Positions 23,580 to 33,236 of a stretch of DNA of 64,000 bases are shown piece after piece. The number at the start of each line of letters is the position of its first letter. Position 1 is the first letter of the stretch. The notes under the pieces were generated by a model that worked only from the letters and a program-made list of their open reading frames with translations, was not told the DNA's origin and made no database searches. The DNA is from Cristatella mucedo (taxonomy: Eukaryota > Bryozoa > Phylactolaemata > Cristatellidae), in NCBI GenBank assembly GCA_009760855.2, contig WPIO01000066.1, forward strand, positions 1 through 64,000, given 5' to 3'. The position numbers and the translations under genes were made by a program.

Positions 23580-24370
23580 ATTAATAATAATAAAAATAAT
23601 AACACAGTTGTATAGAACATCGTGAGGCAAATCGGAAGTAAGTTCCAGGCTTTGGTAGCATACGAACTAAAGGAACGGTCTCCAAAGGGTTTGAGATTTG
23701 TACTATAGGTAAACAAGTAGACACCGAAAATCAGGTGGTATGATGCTAAGCCTGGTGGGGAAGTAGATTTGATAAGTAGCCTGGGGCCAAAGAATGAAGG
23801 GACCTAAAAATGAGTGACAAAACCTTGAAGTCGATGTGTTGCTTGACTGGTAGCCAGTGCAATTCGACGAGAAGTCGTGTAATGTGGCAACTGTGGAGCC
23901 CACGAGAGACAAGCCTAGTTGCAGAGTATTGCACGAGCTGAAAGTGCCTGATTCCACAGGCCGGTAGGTTAGTAAGCAGTGATTTACATGAGTCAAGACG
24001 AGATGTCACAAACGCATGAAACAACTTAACAGAAATTCTAGCTGATTCAACAGCCTCTGTTATGTGGCGACAGAATAGCCTTTAGAGCTATCACCACCGC
24101 TTGCAGCAGCGATAAAGGATCGCTCGGTGAAAGATCCGAGCCCATGACCTCGGGATTGAGGTCGTTTAAAGTAAGAGCCTTACCAAGTGTACCATCAAGG
24201 CTCATCAACTTAGATGTGGTATCCCAGTCTAATCAAGCCCGAATTTTAGCAATACGATGTCGCTGAAAGTAGGCACACTGGATTGTGGAGCTCATGTGGT
24301 TGTCTCACGAAAGGTCACTTAGGAACATGACAAATGAAATTCCAATCGATTTCGTGCACATTCAACAGCA
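23580..24370 (-). mobile_element. LINE-A fragment with a nested SINE-I
   Basis: On the minus strand, 24,360-24,212 and 24,027-23,640 encode LINE-A RT C-terminal sequence (SCKSLLTNLPACGIRHFQLV, ALVELHWLPVKQ-like). The reading is split by a SINE-I at 24,028-24,205. The 3' untranslated region and stem-loop are mostly lost and only an (AAT)n remnant remains near 23,580. Confidence 0.8.
24028..24205 (-). mobile_element. SINE-I inserted in LINE-A, with target-site duplication
   Basis: Minus-strand SINE-I with the B-box-like region, tcatgggctcggatcttt and ggtgatagctctaaaggct. The hexamer caactt flanks it at 24,022-24,027 and 24,206-24,211, and LINE-A sequence resumes exactly afterwards (agatgtggta...caagcccgaattttagcaat). 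Confidence 0.85.
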
Positions 24371-24409
24371 CATATGCTAGCCGAGCCTTTTCGAGTATTG
24401 ATAGGAGTA

Positions 24410-25215
24410 CTAAGTACTGATAGGAGTACTAAGTACTAAGTACTGATAGGAGTACTGAGTGTTTCAATGCTGAACCAGCAGCTACCTGCTCTGTCGAACT
24501 TTGGAATTCATAGAACTCTCTGCTGAGCGTCTGCGAATTTTAAAGCCGCGTTGATCAAATAGACAAACAAAACTGTATTTATCTCATGAAAATACGAAAT
24601 CACACTCGTGGCGAAGATAAGTGGTTGGTTCGTCCTCGTAGCCTTCGCCTTTGGGTATCGGCGAAACGCTGGCGAGGGTGAGCCGTAATGGCACACTAGA
24701 TAATGCGGTTGCATTTCACGACCTCGGCCCCGAGGTCGTGGGTTCGAATCCTGCATCGGTGGGCGATCCTCTATCGCCGCCGCTGCAAGCGCTGGTGATA
24801 GCCGCGATGGTTCTTCCGTTGCTTTTCAAAAGAGGCTGCTAAATGAGCCTCAGTATTTTTTGCATTAAAAGAGCCTTTAACAGTCACATCTGGGTTTTAG
24901 ACTGGCTGCAATAAGCACTCAAAATCAATGGAAGCAACCAAAGGAGACTTTACCATTTACTCATAATCTCTTAATACCAGTAAATTTCCAGTTCCATCTT
25001 TACTGCATTTAGTTCTTGGCATTTTAATTGTTGCCTTTCCAAAATGGTCCGACTTACAATCCAAAGTATGCTCGATTAATTTACTCTGAGTATAAAACCT
25101 TAATAAACACCCTTTACAAAGCAGCCGAATCCCAACATACTTTATCGTTCTACAAAGAGAGTTAAATCTAGTTCTACAGAGAGAGTTAAATCTAGTTAAT
25201 CAAGCATCGTGCAAC
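24410..25215. repeat. ~0.8-kb repeat unit, copy 2
   Basis: Near-identical to 21,165-22,015 but without the LINE-A tail. The 5' edge carries three tandem copies of gataggagtactaagtact-like sequence, and the 3' edge a duplicated agagttaaatctagtt. Confidence 0.85.
24668..24860 (+). mobile_element. SINE-I copy
   Basis: Same position within the 0.8-kb unit as the copy at 21,400, so it was present before the unit was duplicated. B box ggttcgaatcctgc at about 24,741. Confidence 0.85.
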
Positions 25216-25297
25216 TTAGGGGATTCTAGGAGGTTTCGAACCAGTGTTTTAGCCCCCAGAAAGTTGGACCTGTTGAGAATGCTGGCGGTTCATCAAA

Positions 25298-25415
25298 TGA
25301 GCTGGTTTCGTCCAGCGGTTAAGGTGCTCGCCTCGCCTTCCGATCGAAGTCGGGCTGAAGCGCCTGAATAGAGATTAAGTTCTCTTGGGGCGCTATGCAA
25401 ATGAATTATATATAT
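25298..25415 (+). mobile_element. SINE-II copy (tRNA-derived, LINE-like tail)
   Basis: Begins gagctggtttcgtccagcgg ttaaggtgctcgcc (A-box region). The B box is largely deleted. It ends with the hairpin gaagcgcctgaatagagatt aagttctcttggggcgctat and an AT-rich tail. Better copies lie at 60,083 and 60,462. Confidence 0.75.
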
Positions 25416-25617
25416 TTTTATATGCTGCTCTTTCTTTCTTTATTTTAATATGCTGCTCTTTCATTACAAATGAATTATAGTTAGTTATAAATTAGATTAT
25501 TTATGAATTAGATTTAATTATATTTGGAAGTTACCAACAACGTTTAATCCAGACTGAGGCCTGACTTTGGAGACGGCTGCCGATAGCCACTGCCGCTAGT
25601 CTTCGTAGGAACGCCTA

Positions 25618-25788
<171 letters not shown>

Positions 25789-26189
25789 GAGCCGGACATA
25801 TCAATCCACTGTATTCCACTGCAAGTCACAAATAGCTCGCTTTAGCTTTGCTCAGAAAGGCATCGCTTTACTTGCCTGACTTTGTCTGCACTAGATTAAA
25901 CCTAGCCCAGCCAGACAACGCTGTCTTTGCAGGTTGAAGCAACCCGAAACCGGCTGTTGGCTGATAAGGAGGTGCGGTCAGCTAGCTGATTGGCTGCTAG
26001 CTCTCATTCATTGAGTGACATGCCGGCAGCTGCGTCTGCTCGGACGTAACGTCTACGAACGCTGGCAGCTCGGTGCCACTGCAGCTGATCTCTGCCTGGC
26101 TGCAGCTGCTCGCTATCGTATGAGGAGACAAATAGTCTGAGTGGAACTCGTGGAATACCGTGGAGATTCTTGAATCGCGGATAATTTAT

Positions 26190-26789
26190 TTATGGATTAT
26201 TGATGCATCGCTTCGTTACAAGGTAAGTAAATGCCTTCATTAGTTTCAGTCTGACAAAGTGACATGCAGTGCTGGCCCAGAGCTGCATGTTGCAGACCTC
26301 CAGGTCGTAGCTACTAGCTGCTGCAAGGTACACTGTCACATTCCGCCGGTCCCAACCCAGCACGGCTAGCATGGTCCTCTGACCTCCGCCCAGTGACAAG
26401 TACCGAGGCCGCTGCAGTCCGTGGCTGCTGTAGGAGAGGACCAGCTGCTGCAGCAGGTCTCCAGTCTCAGCACAGAGCGCCCTCACACAGTTCCTGCTCC
26501 TGTCTCCCCACCCTAGCACAGCCAGGTACACGATGCCGCCTGCAGCACAGACGTCCATCGCTTCCTCCTTGCTGCTCAGCTCGTGTCTCCATTGTCTGTC
26601 ACCTCGGTGGCTGCAGTTGTCCACAACGTGCAGCTCTCTGCCATCGTCCAGCTCCACCTCGCTGCAGCTCGCAGTGACCAGAGCAGCAGCAGTGAGAGCC
26701 ACACTGAATATGTCATACTCGTACTTCTTGCTGTGCAGCAGCCTCCCCGAGCTCAGCTGCAGCAGCTGCAGCCCTCGGCCCTCGGTCAC
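26190..26789 (-). CDS. propeller-like host reading frame (exon candidate)
   Basis: A 199-residue minus-strand frame that I do not recognise as a specific gene. It contains recurring units of the form V..L...(T/S)G.LL..L with YLAVLGWGDR and MLAVLGWDRRNVTVYLAA, which suggest blades of an NHL/WD-type beta-propeller. Cys residues are frequent (CVRALCAETG). The last ~30 residues (after about 26,290) lose this pattern and may be intron or repeat read-through. It is a plausible exon or a retained fragment of a host gene; no start or splice site is confirmed. Confidence 0.4.
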   Translation of the reverse strand: MTEGRGLQLLQLSSGRLLHSKKYEYDIFSVALTAAALVTASCSEVELDDGRELHVVDNCSHRGDRQWRHELSSKEEAMDVCAAGGIVYLAVLGWGDRSRNCVRALCAETGDLLQQLVLSYSSHGLQRPRYLSLGGGQRTMLAVLGWDRRNVTVYLAAASSYDLEVCNMQLWASTACHFVRLKLMKAFTYLVTKRCINNP

Positions 26790-27111
26790 AGCCAGCAGGT
26801 TGTCGTAAGAAAAGTACCCTTTTCGGACATTTATCTTTTAAATCCTCCTCATGTTCACTATCGTTTGCATTTCAAAGTCTTGAAATGGAAAATGTCCCAA
26901 AAGTTTACTTTTCCTCCAACATTAAAAATTACGTCTGTTTTGTGATTCGATCTCGTGCTCTTCGCGTGTAGAGGCAGTAACCATTGGTCCAATAAGTCAA
27001 CTGGCTGGCTGAACTATTCAAATCTGATACTTGAAATTCTTCTCATTGCAATCGAACTCCTCCGTCCTCTTACCTACCCCCTCCCCCTGTGCGCCGCAAT
27101 ACTTACCTTAC

Positions 27112-27642
27112 TTACCTTATGCATGAGCTTCCAAGTGTTGATTCATCTTGATATTCTAAAATACTTGTCATGCAATTGGCAAACAGTTTATTAAATGACG
27201 AAAGCCCCAAAACCCGAGTCGTGTCACCCTCTGGGCATCGACACGAACTCCCAAGAAAGATGCAGGATAGACGGTCGAACAAGTCACCATTTAGGCATCG
27301 ACTTGCACTAGGAGAGATTGACAAGGATAGTCGGTCGAACAAGTCACCCTCGGGGCATCGACTTGAACTAGGCAAGGATGGTAAGGATAGATGGTCGAAC
27401 AAGTCACCGTCTTGGCATCGACTTGAACTAGTATTGACGAATAACGCAATTGACTCAGTAATGATTGATCTTATTTCACTTACCGAGTCAAGCATATTCA
27501 CCAACTCTAACTTCTCCTCAGAGAAAATATCCATGTTTGGAATTTCAATAATATACTCGTTCACATCAAACGAGTCATCGCTATCATAATCGAACATAAT
27601 CTCATCACAAGACGCCATTTTGGAAAGGAAGATAACTCCCAC
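27112..27642 (-). CDS. protein with four 20-residue repeats, unknown
   Basis: The minus frame (probable start MASCDEIMFDY at 27,618) has an acidic N-terminal ~60 residues, then four ~20-residue repeats with the core RCPEGDLFDRLS, and a short unique C-terminus. At DNA level it is a 60-bp tandem repeat (ggtcgaacaagtcacc at 27,272, 27,332 and 27,392). The plus strand is also open through it, so this may be a minisatellite rather than a gene. It sits at the left edge of the AT-rich viral block but is less AT-rich; whether it is viral or host is open. Confidence 0.4.
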   Translation of the reverse strand: MGVIFLSKMASCDEIMFDYDSDDSFDVNEYIIEIPNMDIFSEEKLELVNMLDSVSEIRSIITESIALFVNTSSSRCQDGDLFDHLSLPSLPSSSRCPEGDLFDRLSLSISPSASRCLNGDLFDRLSCIFLGSSCRCPEGDTTRVLGLSSFNKLFANCMTSILEYQDESTLGSSCIR

Positions 27643-27699
27643 TCACGTGATATATCAGGAATTCCAACGCAGTCTAAATTTTTTACATGACGTAATACG

Positions 27700-27723
27700 A
27701 TTAATAAAACGATTTTTATTAAT
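27700..27723. other. 10-bp-stem inverted repeat at viral block edge
   Basis: attaataaaa and ttttattaat are separated by four bases (27,700-27,709 / 27,714-27,723). It could be a transcription-end hairpin or a remnant of a terminal repeat. The right-hand end of the element is lost, so a terminal inverted repeat cannot be tested here. Confidence 0.4.
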
Positions 27724-27834
27724 ATAGGACAAAGTCAGACCTTTGAACCAAATACGCAAATACCAAGCATAATCAAATACTTTTAGATAATGATAGAATT
27801 AAAGGTTGCTTAACTAAATTAATACGTATTAGAT

Positions 27835-28132
27835 ATGGTTTTCAATTTTTGGTATCTTACTATCTCTTACAATTACAGTAACCAGTACTTATATTCAAAA
27901 ACATGAGGAACTTTCTCACGTAGTAACAGTATTAGGTGCTTTATCAGCAATGATAATCTCAATAGATAGTACAATATCACAAATTGATAGAAGGAAAAGA
28001 TCTACTCTTCAAGCAAATCATAATTTAGTTTCAAAGATTATTGATGTATTAGACGATGACAAAGTAACTAAAGAAGAATTCGATAAAATAATTGTTGAAC
28101 CATTAGAAAATATAAGTGATACTAAGGCTTAA
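27835..28132 (+). CDS. small membrane protein of the viral element
   Basis: The downstream frame contains two hydrophobic segments (FSIFGILLSLTITVTSTYI-like and VVTVLGALSAMIISI) followed by a charged ~50-residue tail (KIIDVLDDDKVTKEEFDKII). The only upstream ATG at 27,835, preceded by attagat, is in another frame, so a one-base shift within the first codons is likely. From the in-frame ATG at 27,950 only the second hydrophobic segment and the tail remain. Its stop overlaps the end of the convergent integrase gene by about 10 bp. I do not recognise a family; a viral membrane or holin-like role is only a guess. Confidence 0.45.
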
Positions 28133-28991
28133 CAACTTGTAATTCCTCTCTAACAAAACTTCTTTTAACATCATTTACCCAATATCTAAAAGCTTGTTCT
28201 TGCGATACCATTATTCTAACAATAGTATGTTTTGTTAAACTCCATATCGCATCTGTAGCTCTTCTTCTTTTTTCATCTTCTCCTTCACCTGGTTCTAATA
28301 AATATCTAACAGTTGTTCCGAGTTCTAATAACGGTTCTTGTTCTCCTACTTTTCTATGATATTTTGGTTTCTTTAGTTTTACTTTTTCTTTTTGTATCGC
28401 TTTAACAGGTTTTTAACCGATTGCTTTTGTAACACTATTATTTAGATAATCAATAATCTTTGGTATATTATCAATCCACTCTCTATTTCTAGTATATTCT
28501 CCTATATTTACTATTTCTTTTTCATATTGAGCAATGAATGCTCTCTCAGCAACTGTTCTATTCATTCTTTCAACTAATGCAACACTCTTTTTACTAGTAC
28601 CTTCAATAATTTGTGTTTCATGTTTTTTCATTTCTTTAGCAAACTCACCTTTAAACTCTGATCCTGGACCAACTGTCAATTTCTTTGGCCATTTCAAAGG
28701 ACCTCTATTGTAACTATCTATTATTGCTTTTGTTACTTCTTTAGAAGACTTTGTTTTAAGAGGCCTCGAATCAATATATCTACTAGCAACATCAATAACA
28801 CTCAAAGCATATTTATACCCTGAATCATTAGGCACGTATAAAATGTCTGCTTGATGATTTTCATTAGGCTCAACAATATTAAAGAAACCCCGTGGAATTT
28901 TCTCAGGTCGTTGTTTGAATACTTGACTTATATCTGAGTCAGGATTGAATTTACCTTCTTTTTTTCTTTCATTTAGAGTTAAAAACGACAT
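28122..28991 (-). pseudogene. Polinton/adintovirus-type integrase (rve), inactivated
   Basis: A retroviral-type integrase that would insert the linear viral genome into host DNA. The first ORF (28,991-28,413, 192 aa) has the catalytic core: Asp in NENHQADILYVP (residue ~49), then ALSVIDVASRYIDSRPL, LTVGPGSEFKGEF and VERMNRTVAER (Glu ~141). The position usually occupied by the second catalytic Asp, before PGSEF, is Gly (residue ~108). An in-frame TAA at 28,415-28,413 cuts off a C-terminal chromodomain-like part that stays open to 28,122 (TTVRYLLEP, DAIWSLTKHTIVRIMV, VREELQVV). The N-terminal zinc-finger region is short or absent. Both defects predict no activity. The ATG lies 10 bp from the divergent ATG at 29,002. 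Confidence 0.85.
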
Positions 28992-29001
28992 TCTATAGAG
29001 A
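28992..29001. promoter_or_regulatory. 10-bp divergent promoter with TCTATAGA palindrome
   Basis: Only tctatagaga separates the start codons of the integrase (minus) and the zinc-ribbon gene (plus). It contains the palindrome TCTATAGA, so both genes have a TATAGA element immediately before their ATG. This matches the start-proximal TATAG element in front of most other genes of the block. Confidence 0.6.
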
Positions 29002-29460
29002 ATGGAAATATTTTGTGAAACATGTTTAAATAAATTTAATGAAACTGATTATCTAGAAGGAAAACATCCTTACTGTCATCAAGAAAAAAAGAGACCAAAA
29101 AGAAAATATGAAATACGTTGTGACATCTGTGATAAAGATATGAATGAAACAGAATTTGATTCCAGTCTTATGCGCAATAATGCAATTATAATTTGTTCTT
29201 ATTGTAACATAAATACTAACTCATTTAAGAAAGAGAGACCAACTAAATTTTATCTATTAGTTAAGAAACACTTAAAAAAACAATGTTGCTCTACTCTATC
29301 ACATCATTGTTTACAACATGAAGCTATTTGTTCAATATCAAAACTATTCCCTATTCTTAAAGGTAAACGTAAAGCAACAATGTTAAAAGAGTTAATAATT
29401 TTAATATATCATTTATACTTTTCAGGAGGATACATAACTGACCAAGATGTTTACTCTTAG
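29002..29460 (+). CDS. Cys-rich zinc-ribbon-like viral protein
   Basis: Intact 152-residue frame starting right after TATAGAGA. Paired cysteines occur at FCETCLNKF, PYCHQEK, CDICDKDMNETEF and CSYCNINTN, giving two likely zinc-binding ribbons in the first ~75 residues. A basic linker (KKHLKKQCC) and a Leu/Ile-rich C-terminus follow. I do not know the family; DNA or RNA binding is a reasonable inference. It is divergent from the integrase and overlaps the end of the convergent fibre gene by about 38 bp. Confidence 0.65.
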   Translation: MEIFCETCLNKFNETDYLEGKHPYCHQEKKRPKRKYEIRCDICDKDMNETEFDSSLMRNNAIIICSYCNINTNSFKKERPTKFYLLVKKHLKKQCCSTLSHHCLQHEAICSISKLFPILKGKRKATMLKELIILIYHLYFSGGYITDQDVYS

Positions 29461-30281
29461 TTTTCCAGTATTATCAATGAAGTAATAGTCTGTCGGTAAT
29501 CTTGTAAAATAAGCATAATACTTTAAATCCACACCAGTTGGAGAAGTATTTATTGCTCTTACATCTCCAGATACAGCAGTTGTATCAGTGTTAGGTTTTA
29601 AAAACATGCAATTAGATGCTCCAACAACCATAACATTTAATATCATCATAGGTGGAGCAGTTTATTTGTCCATGAATAAGGTGCCGATAGATTTAGTATT
29701 GAGTTCTTTGCATTGATATCCATTGATAGAGCTAGTACTTCTGTTATTTTTTTAACTGTATTATCTACAAACGATTTAGTTGCAACATCAGAAGGATTAA
29801 CAGGATCTGCAACATTATTTATTGAATATCCTCCCATATCAATATTTGTAGTTGAAGGAGATGCTTTCAATAATACATCTCTTTTCATTCCACCATATGT
29901 AACACAGTAATCATCACCTAATACTACTGGCTTTCCATTACCGGAGTTCCAATAAGTAGATGTTAAAGCATAAATATTCATATTTAAATCTCCACTCATT
30001 GTATCACCAGTTCTTTTAACATAATTACTTATTTGACTAACATTAACAGCATCTGTAGGATTAATACCTGGTGCTAAGTTATTAATTGTCTTTCCTCCAA
30101 GATTCAAACTCGCTCCTGTATTAACAATGAAATTAGTATCAGCATAAGATTCTGTAACTGCATCTGAATCATTATTTGGATCAGACAAATTTATAATTTT
30201 ATTTCCATTTGCATCGGGATCAGAAAGTATACTACCATTAATTTTTAATGCAAAATCATCACTATGAAATTTGGATCCCAT
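29422..30281 (-). pseudogene. phage-tail-fibre-like protein 1, frameshifted
   Basis: ATG at 30,281 directly follows TATAG. The first ORF (211 aa) consists of fibre-type repeats of the kind common in bacteriophage tail fibres and trimeric beta-helical spikes: KIINLSDPNNDSDAVTESYA, TINNLAPGINPTDAVNVSQI, GDTMSGDLNMN and INNVADPVNPSDVATKSFVD. These are trimer-forming attachment modules in other viruses. A frame change near 29,660 precedes a further open segment to 29,422 (ASNCMFLKPNTDTTAVSGD) that is probably the C-terminal head. Role in this virus (spike or fibre on the capsid) is inferred. Confidence 0.7.
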
Positions 30282-30430
30282 CTATATTATTATTAATCAA
30301 TATTTTACTTCTATCTCATATTTGTTTTACAATTGGGATAATCCTTATAATTCTTCCATAATCTTCTTTCTCGACTACTTGTATTTCTACTTTTTTTTAA
30401 GTAATATTTAATGTCATATCCAAAACTCTT

Positions 30431-31056
30431 TTAATTGTTAAATCTACCAAAATCACTTATTATATCAAATTCAAAATCATAATATTTCTCATCTTTAAGT
30501 AAATACATAAACAAAGGTTCTCTAATTGGCATATCAAAATCATAAATTGTTGGAATCCTAACATTCCCAGCTGCAACAGAATCTTTAGGTGCTTCATCAC
30601 AATTCAATCCAGGTACACAGATTTCAAACTCACAATAAAACATCTACTTAATTTTAGTACATAAAGTCTAAGAAAACATTGAGCTAAGTATTGTTTTGGA
30701 ATAAAATCTTCTACTATAATTCTAGACCATCAGCACTTTATCTCAATTAACGTATCTTCATCTATTATTCCATCCAGTGAGTAGCCAAGGACCTCATCAC
30801 TAGTAAAGCAGTCATTTACATTCTCAATAGTTCTATCTAATTTCATTTCTAAATATTTAGCAGCTATTTTTTCAAAATATTTACCAAATAACATTTTTTG
30901 GAATCTCATTGGTTGAAAATTAGCAATATATTTTTTTAGTTTTCTATTAGCAATTAATTCAATATCACAATCAGTTTGACTACCAGAAACCATATCATTC
31001 CCAAGAACTGATCTTTTCCACTCATCAGACCCTTGAATACAATTCGTTTTTTGCAT
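30431..31056 (-). pseudogene. YqaJ/lambda-exonuclease-type nuclease, disrupted
   Basis: The N-terminal ORF (31,056-30,730) shows the YqaJ viral recombinase/exonuclease pattern: QGSDEWKRSVLGN near the N-terminus (substrate-loop W/R region), a helical middle (FGKYFEKIAAKYLEM) and the catalytic D...ExK motif in GYSLDGIIDEDTLIEIKC. A TGA at 30,732-30,730 interrupts it just after EIKC, and a frame change near 30,650 leads to the last open part (ending 30,431). In other viruses such enzymes resect DNA ends for recombination and genome packaging. It is not a core Polinton gene, so it is notable here. Confidence 0.7.
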
Positions 31057-31079
31057 TATATTTTATTATCATAATTTTA

Positions 31080-32603
31080 CTAGAAATCTTTTCCATCATA
31101 AACCATATTCCCCTTGCTACAAGTGAAATTAGCACCACTTCCATTAGAAGTCAGTTCAGCACTATTCTCACAGATAGTCAAATAGTGGATTATCAATGTG
31201 GTTCCAGCAGGCACAGCACTATTGAATTCAATAGCTACATCTAGCCGAGAAGTCACTCCAAGAGGCTCATCATTGTATTGCAAGTCAACAACATGAATAG
31301 GATAAAGTGACATCCATTCTGAGAAAGAAACACCACCAGGACTAACAATCTCATTAAAACCAAGATATTGTTTTCTGAAAGTCGTGAAATCCATATGTGC
31401 AGGTGCATGTTTACCAAGTTTTGGCAAACTAGATATTGGAACTGCAGGATATTGTTTACATCCATTAGCAAGAACTGAAACACTTTTAAGATCACAATGA
31501 TTGTAAGTACAGGGGTTACCAGTGTAACTATCGTAGTTATCAGCATTTTGAGCAGCCACTATCAACCACCTAACCTTATCAACTGTATTTTGAACTGATA
31601 AAGTTTTAACAAATCAAAGATTTTGGTTGAAGGTATTTACAGTAATGTTTTCATAACGTCTAACTCTGTAATTTAGTCTAATTTTCTTTGATCTCTCACT
31701 TGAAATATCTGCAAGTGCTCTTTGAATACTTTCTTTTGGTGTTACACATGGTACAACAAGTCTCATTTTTGGCATTGCAGTTCTGAAAGCAGTATAAACA
31801 CCTTGTTCATTACCAATACCAACAGAACCAGTTCCACTCGTAGCCATTGCATAATTTTGGTCATTTGCAGTTCCACTTGTTCCAGTCAAAATAATATCTC
31901 TATCAAATCCACCAACACGAGTCATTTCAAGTGTAAATGGAATATTATAAAGAATTGTATTCATATCAGCACAAAAACCAGAGATTCTTGCTAGAGGCAA
32001 AGCAATACTGAAATTTCCAACCTCATCAATAGTGTTATTTATAATTCCTCTTCTAACTACATATCCAGTATTTGAAGCACTATCTCCAGCATCATTAAGA
32101 CTAACATAAGAAGTAAGACCTCCAGCTAAATCGTCAATTCCACTTGCTTCATCTTTTATCCATCGACTAGCAGGACCTTCAGTTCTGTTATAACTTTCTG
32201 GATAACATAGAAAACCCATTAGTGTTGAAACACTCCCAACTCCTTCCTTTAGCGGAAGGCTTTCAATCTCTTCAGTACCAAGTCTAACTCTCATGCTACT
32301 AAACATCCACGCACCAGCATCATTAACAAGACTGAATGCAAGATTTCTATGAGGAGTACTATAAGCTCCGCCAGCTGCAGTCTGGACTTGTATTTGTCCT
32401 TCAAGTAAAAGATAACTATCAGATAAGACATAACATGTTTGTTGTTCACCAGGAACAATGAAACTAACTAATTTACTAGTAACATTATCAGTCTCATTTC
32501 TATTAACTTGATACAACTCTCTAAATTGATAGTCTTTAATTTTATAATCAGGAAACTCGGGATCTCCAAGTTCGAGTAGACTATCGATAGGTGCACTTGC
32601 CAT
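31080..32603 (-). pseudogene. major capsid protein candidate, one nonsense codon
   Basis: A 508-codon frame on the minus strand broken by a single TGA at 31,616-31,614. The N-terminal ORF is 329 aa and the C-terminal part stays open to 31,080. Length, position next to minor-capsid genes and the beta-rich composition fit the double-jelly-roll capsid protein of Polintons/adintoviruses. Features include SFIVPGEQQTCYVLSDSYLL, NDAGAWMFSSMRVRLGTEEI and MRLVVPCVTPKESIQRAL in the first part and SFSEWMSLYPIHVVDLQYND with a beta-rich C-terminus in the second. A start-proximal TATATAAAG precedes the ATG. Family assignment is by context and general resemblance, not alignment. Confidence 0.7.
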
Positions 32604-32623
32604 TTTCTTCTTTATATAAAAAA

Positions 32624-33227
32624 CTAAAATTTTATTTTTTTAATATATAATCTAGCACCTAATCTTTTCTTTATGTTTCCACCATAAGTATCAATCCTAG
32701 GACTAACATAGGGAACAACAGCTTTAGCATTAATTACTTTTGCTATTTCTTTATGTGTTTTAGGATCATTCTCTTTAAGTCTCTGAATAGTCTTTACTTC
32801 TGGTTCATCTTCTTCTATCTTTGCCCTTCTACTTTTTGTAGATTTTTTCTTAGTAACCTTTTCAAGCATAACTTCTTTTAGTTTAAGATCAATCTCTTTC
32901 ATCTTTCTGTCGTATTCTTCGTCTTTTCTTTTCTTTTCAAGCTCATATTCAAGTTCTTTCTTTCTCTTTTTTTCTCTAAGTTCATCTCTCTACGTTTAAC
33001 AGCATAATCTTGATCTATCTTTTCTTTTTAGTTTGAAGTTCAGTAAGCTTTCTTGCTTGATGCATTTCAATACCTTTATTTGCAATCGATAATCCTGCAT
33101 CAACAGCTTTACTTGTAGTACCTAAAACTTGGTTAAAGATATTAAGAGCATTATCAAACTTTGCTCCAGATCCACGATATTTACCTCCATGTACTCTTTG
33201 ATGACCAACTCTTGCATAGCTACCCAT
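32624..33227 (-). pseudogene. coiled-coil virion-associated protein, frameshifted
   Basis: ATG at 33,227 follows TAATATAGAGCA. A Gly-rich N-terminus (GSYARVGHQRVHGGKYRGSG) is followed by a helical part (ALNIFNQVLGTTSKAVDAG). A stop near 33,015 and at least one further frame change near 32,985 lead into a long charged coiled coil and a Lys/Glu-rich C-terminal ORF (32,902-32,624, ending GARLYIKKIKF). Position between MCP and minor capsid suggests a structural or scaffold role; no known family is recognised. Confidence 0.5.
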
Positions 33228-33236
33228 TGCTCTATA

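Noticed and set aside
27690-27830. Terminal inverted repeat of the viral element
   Set aside because: The opposite end is deleted at 47,541, so a pair cannot be shown; only a local hairpin is visible.
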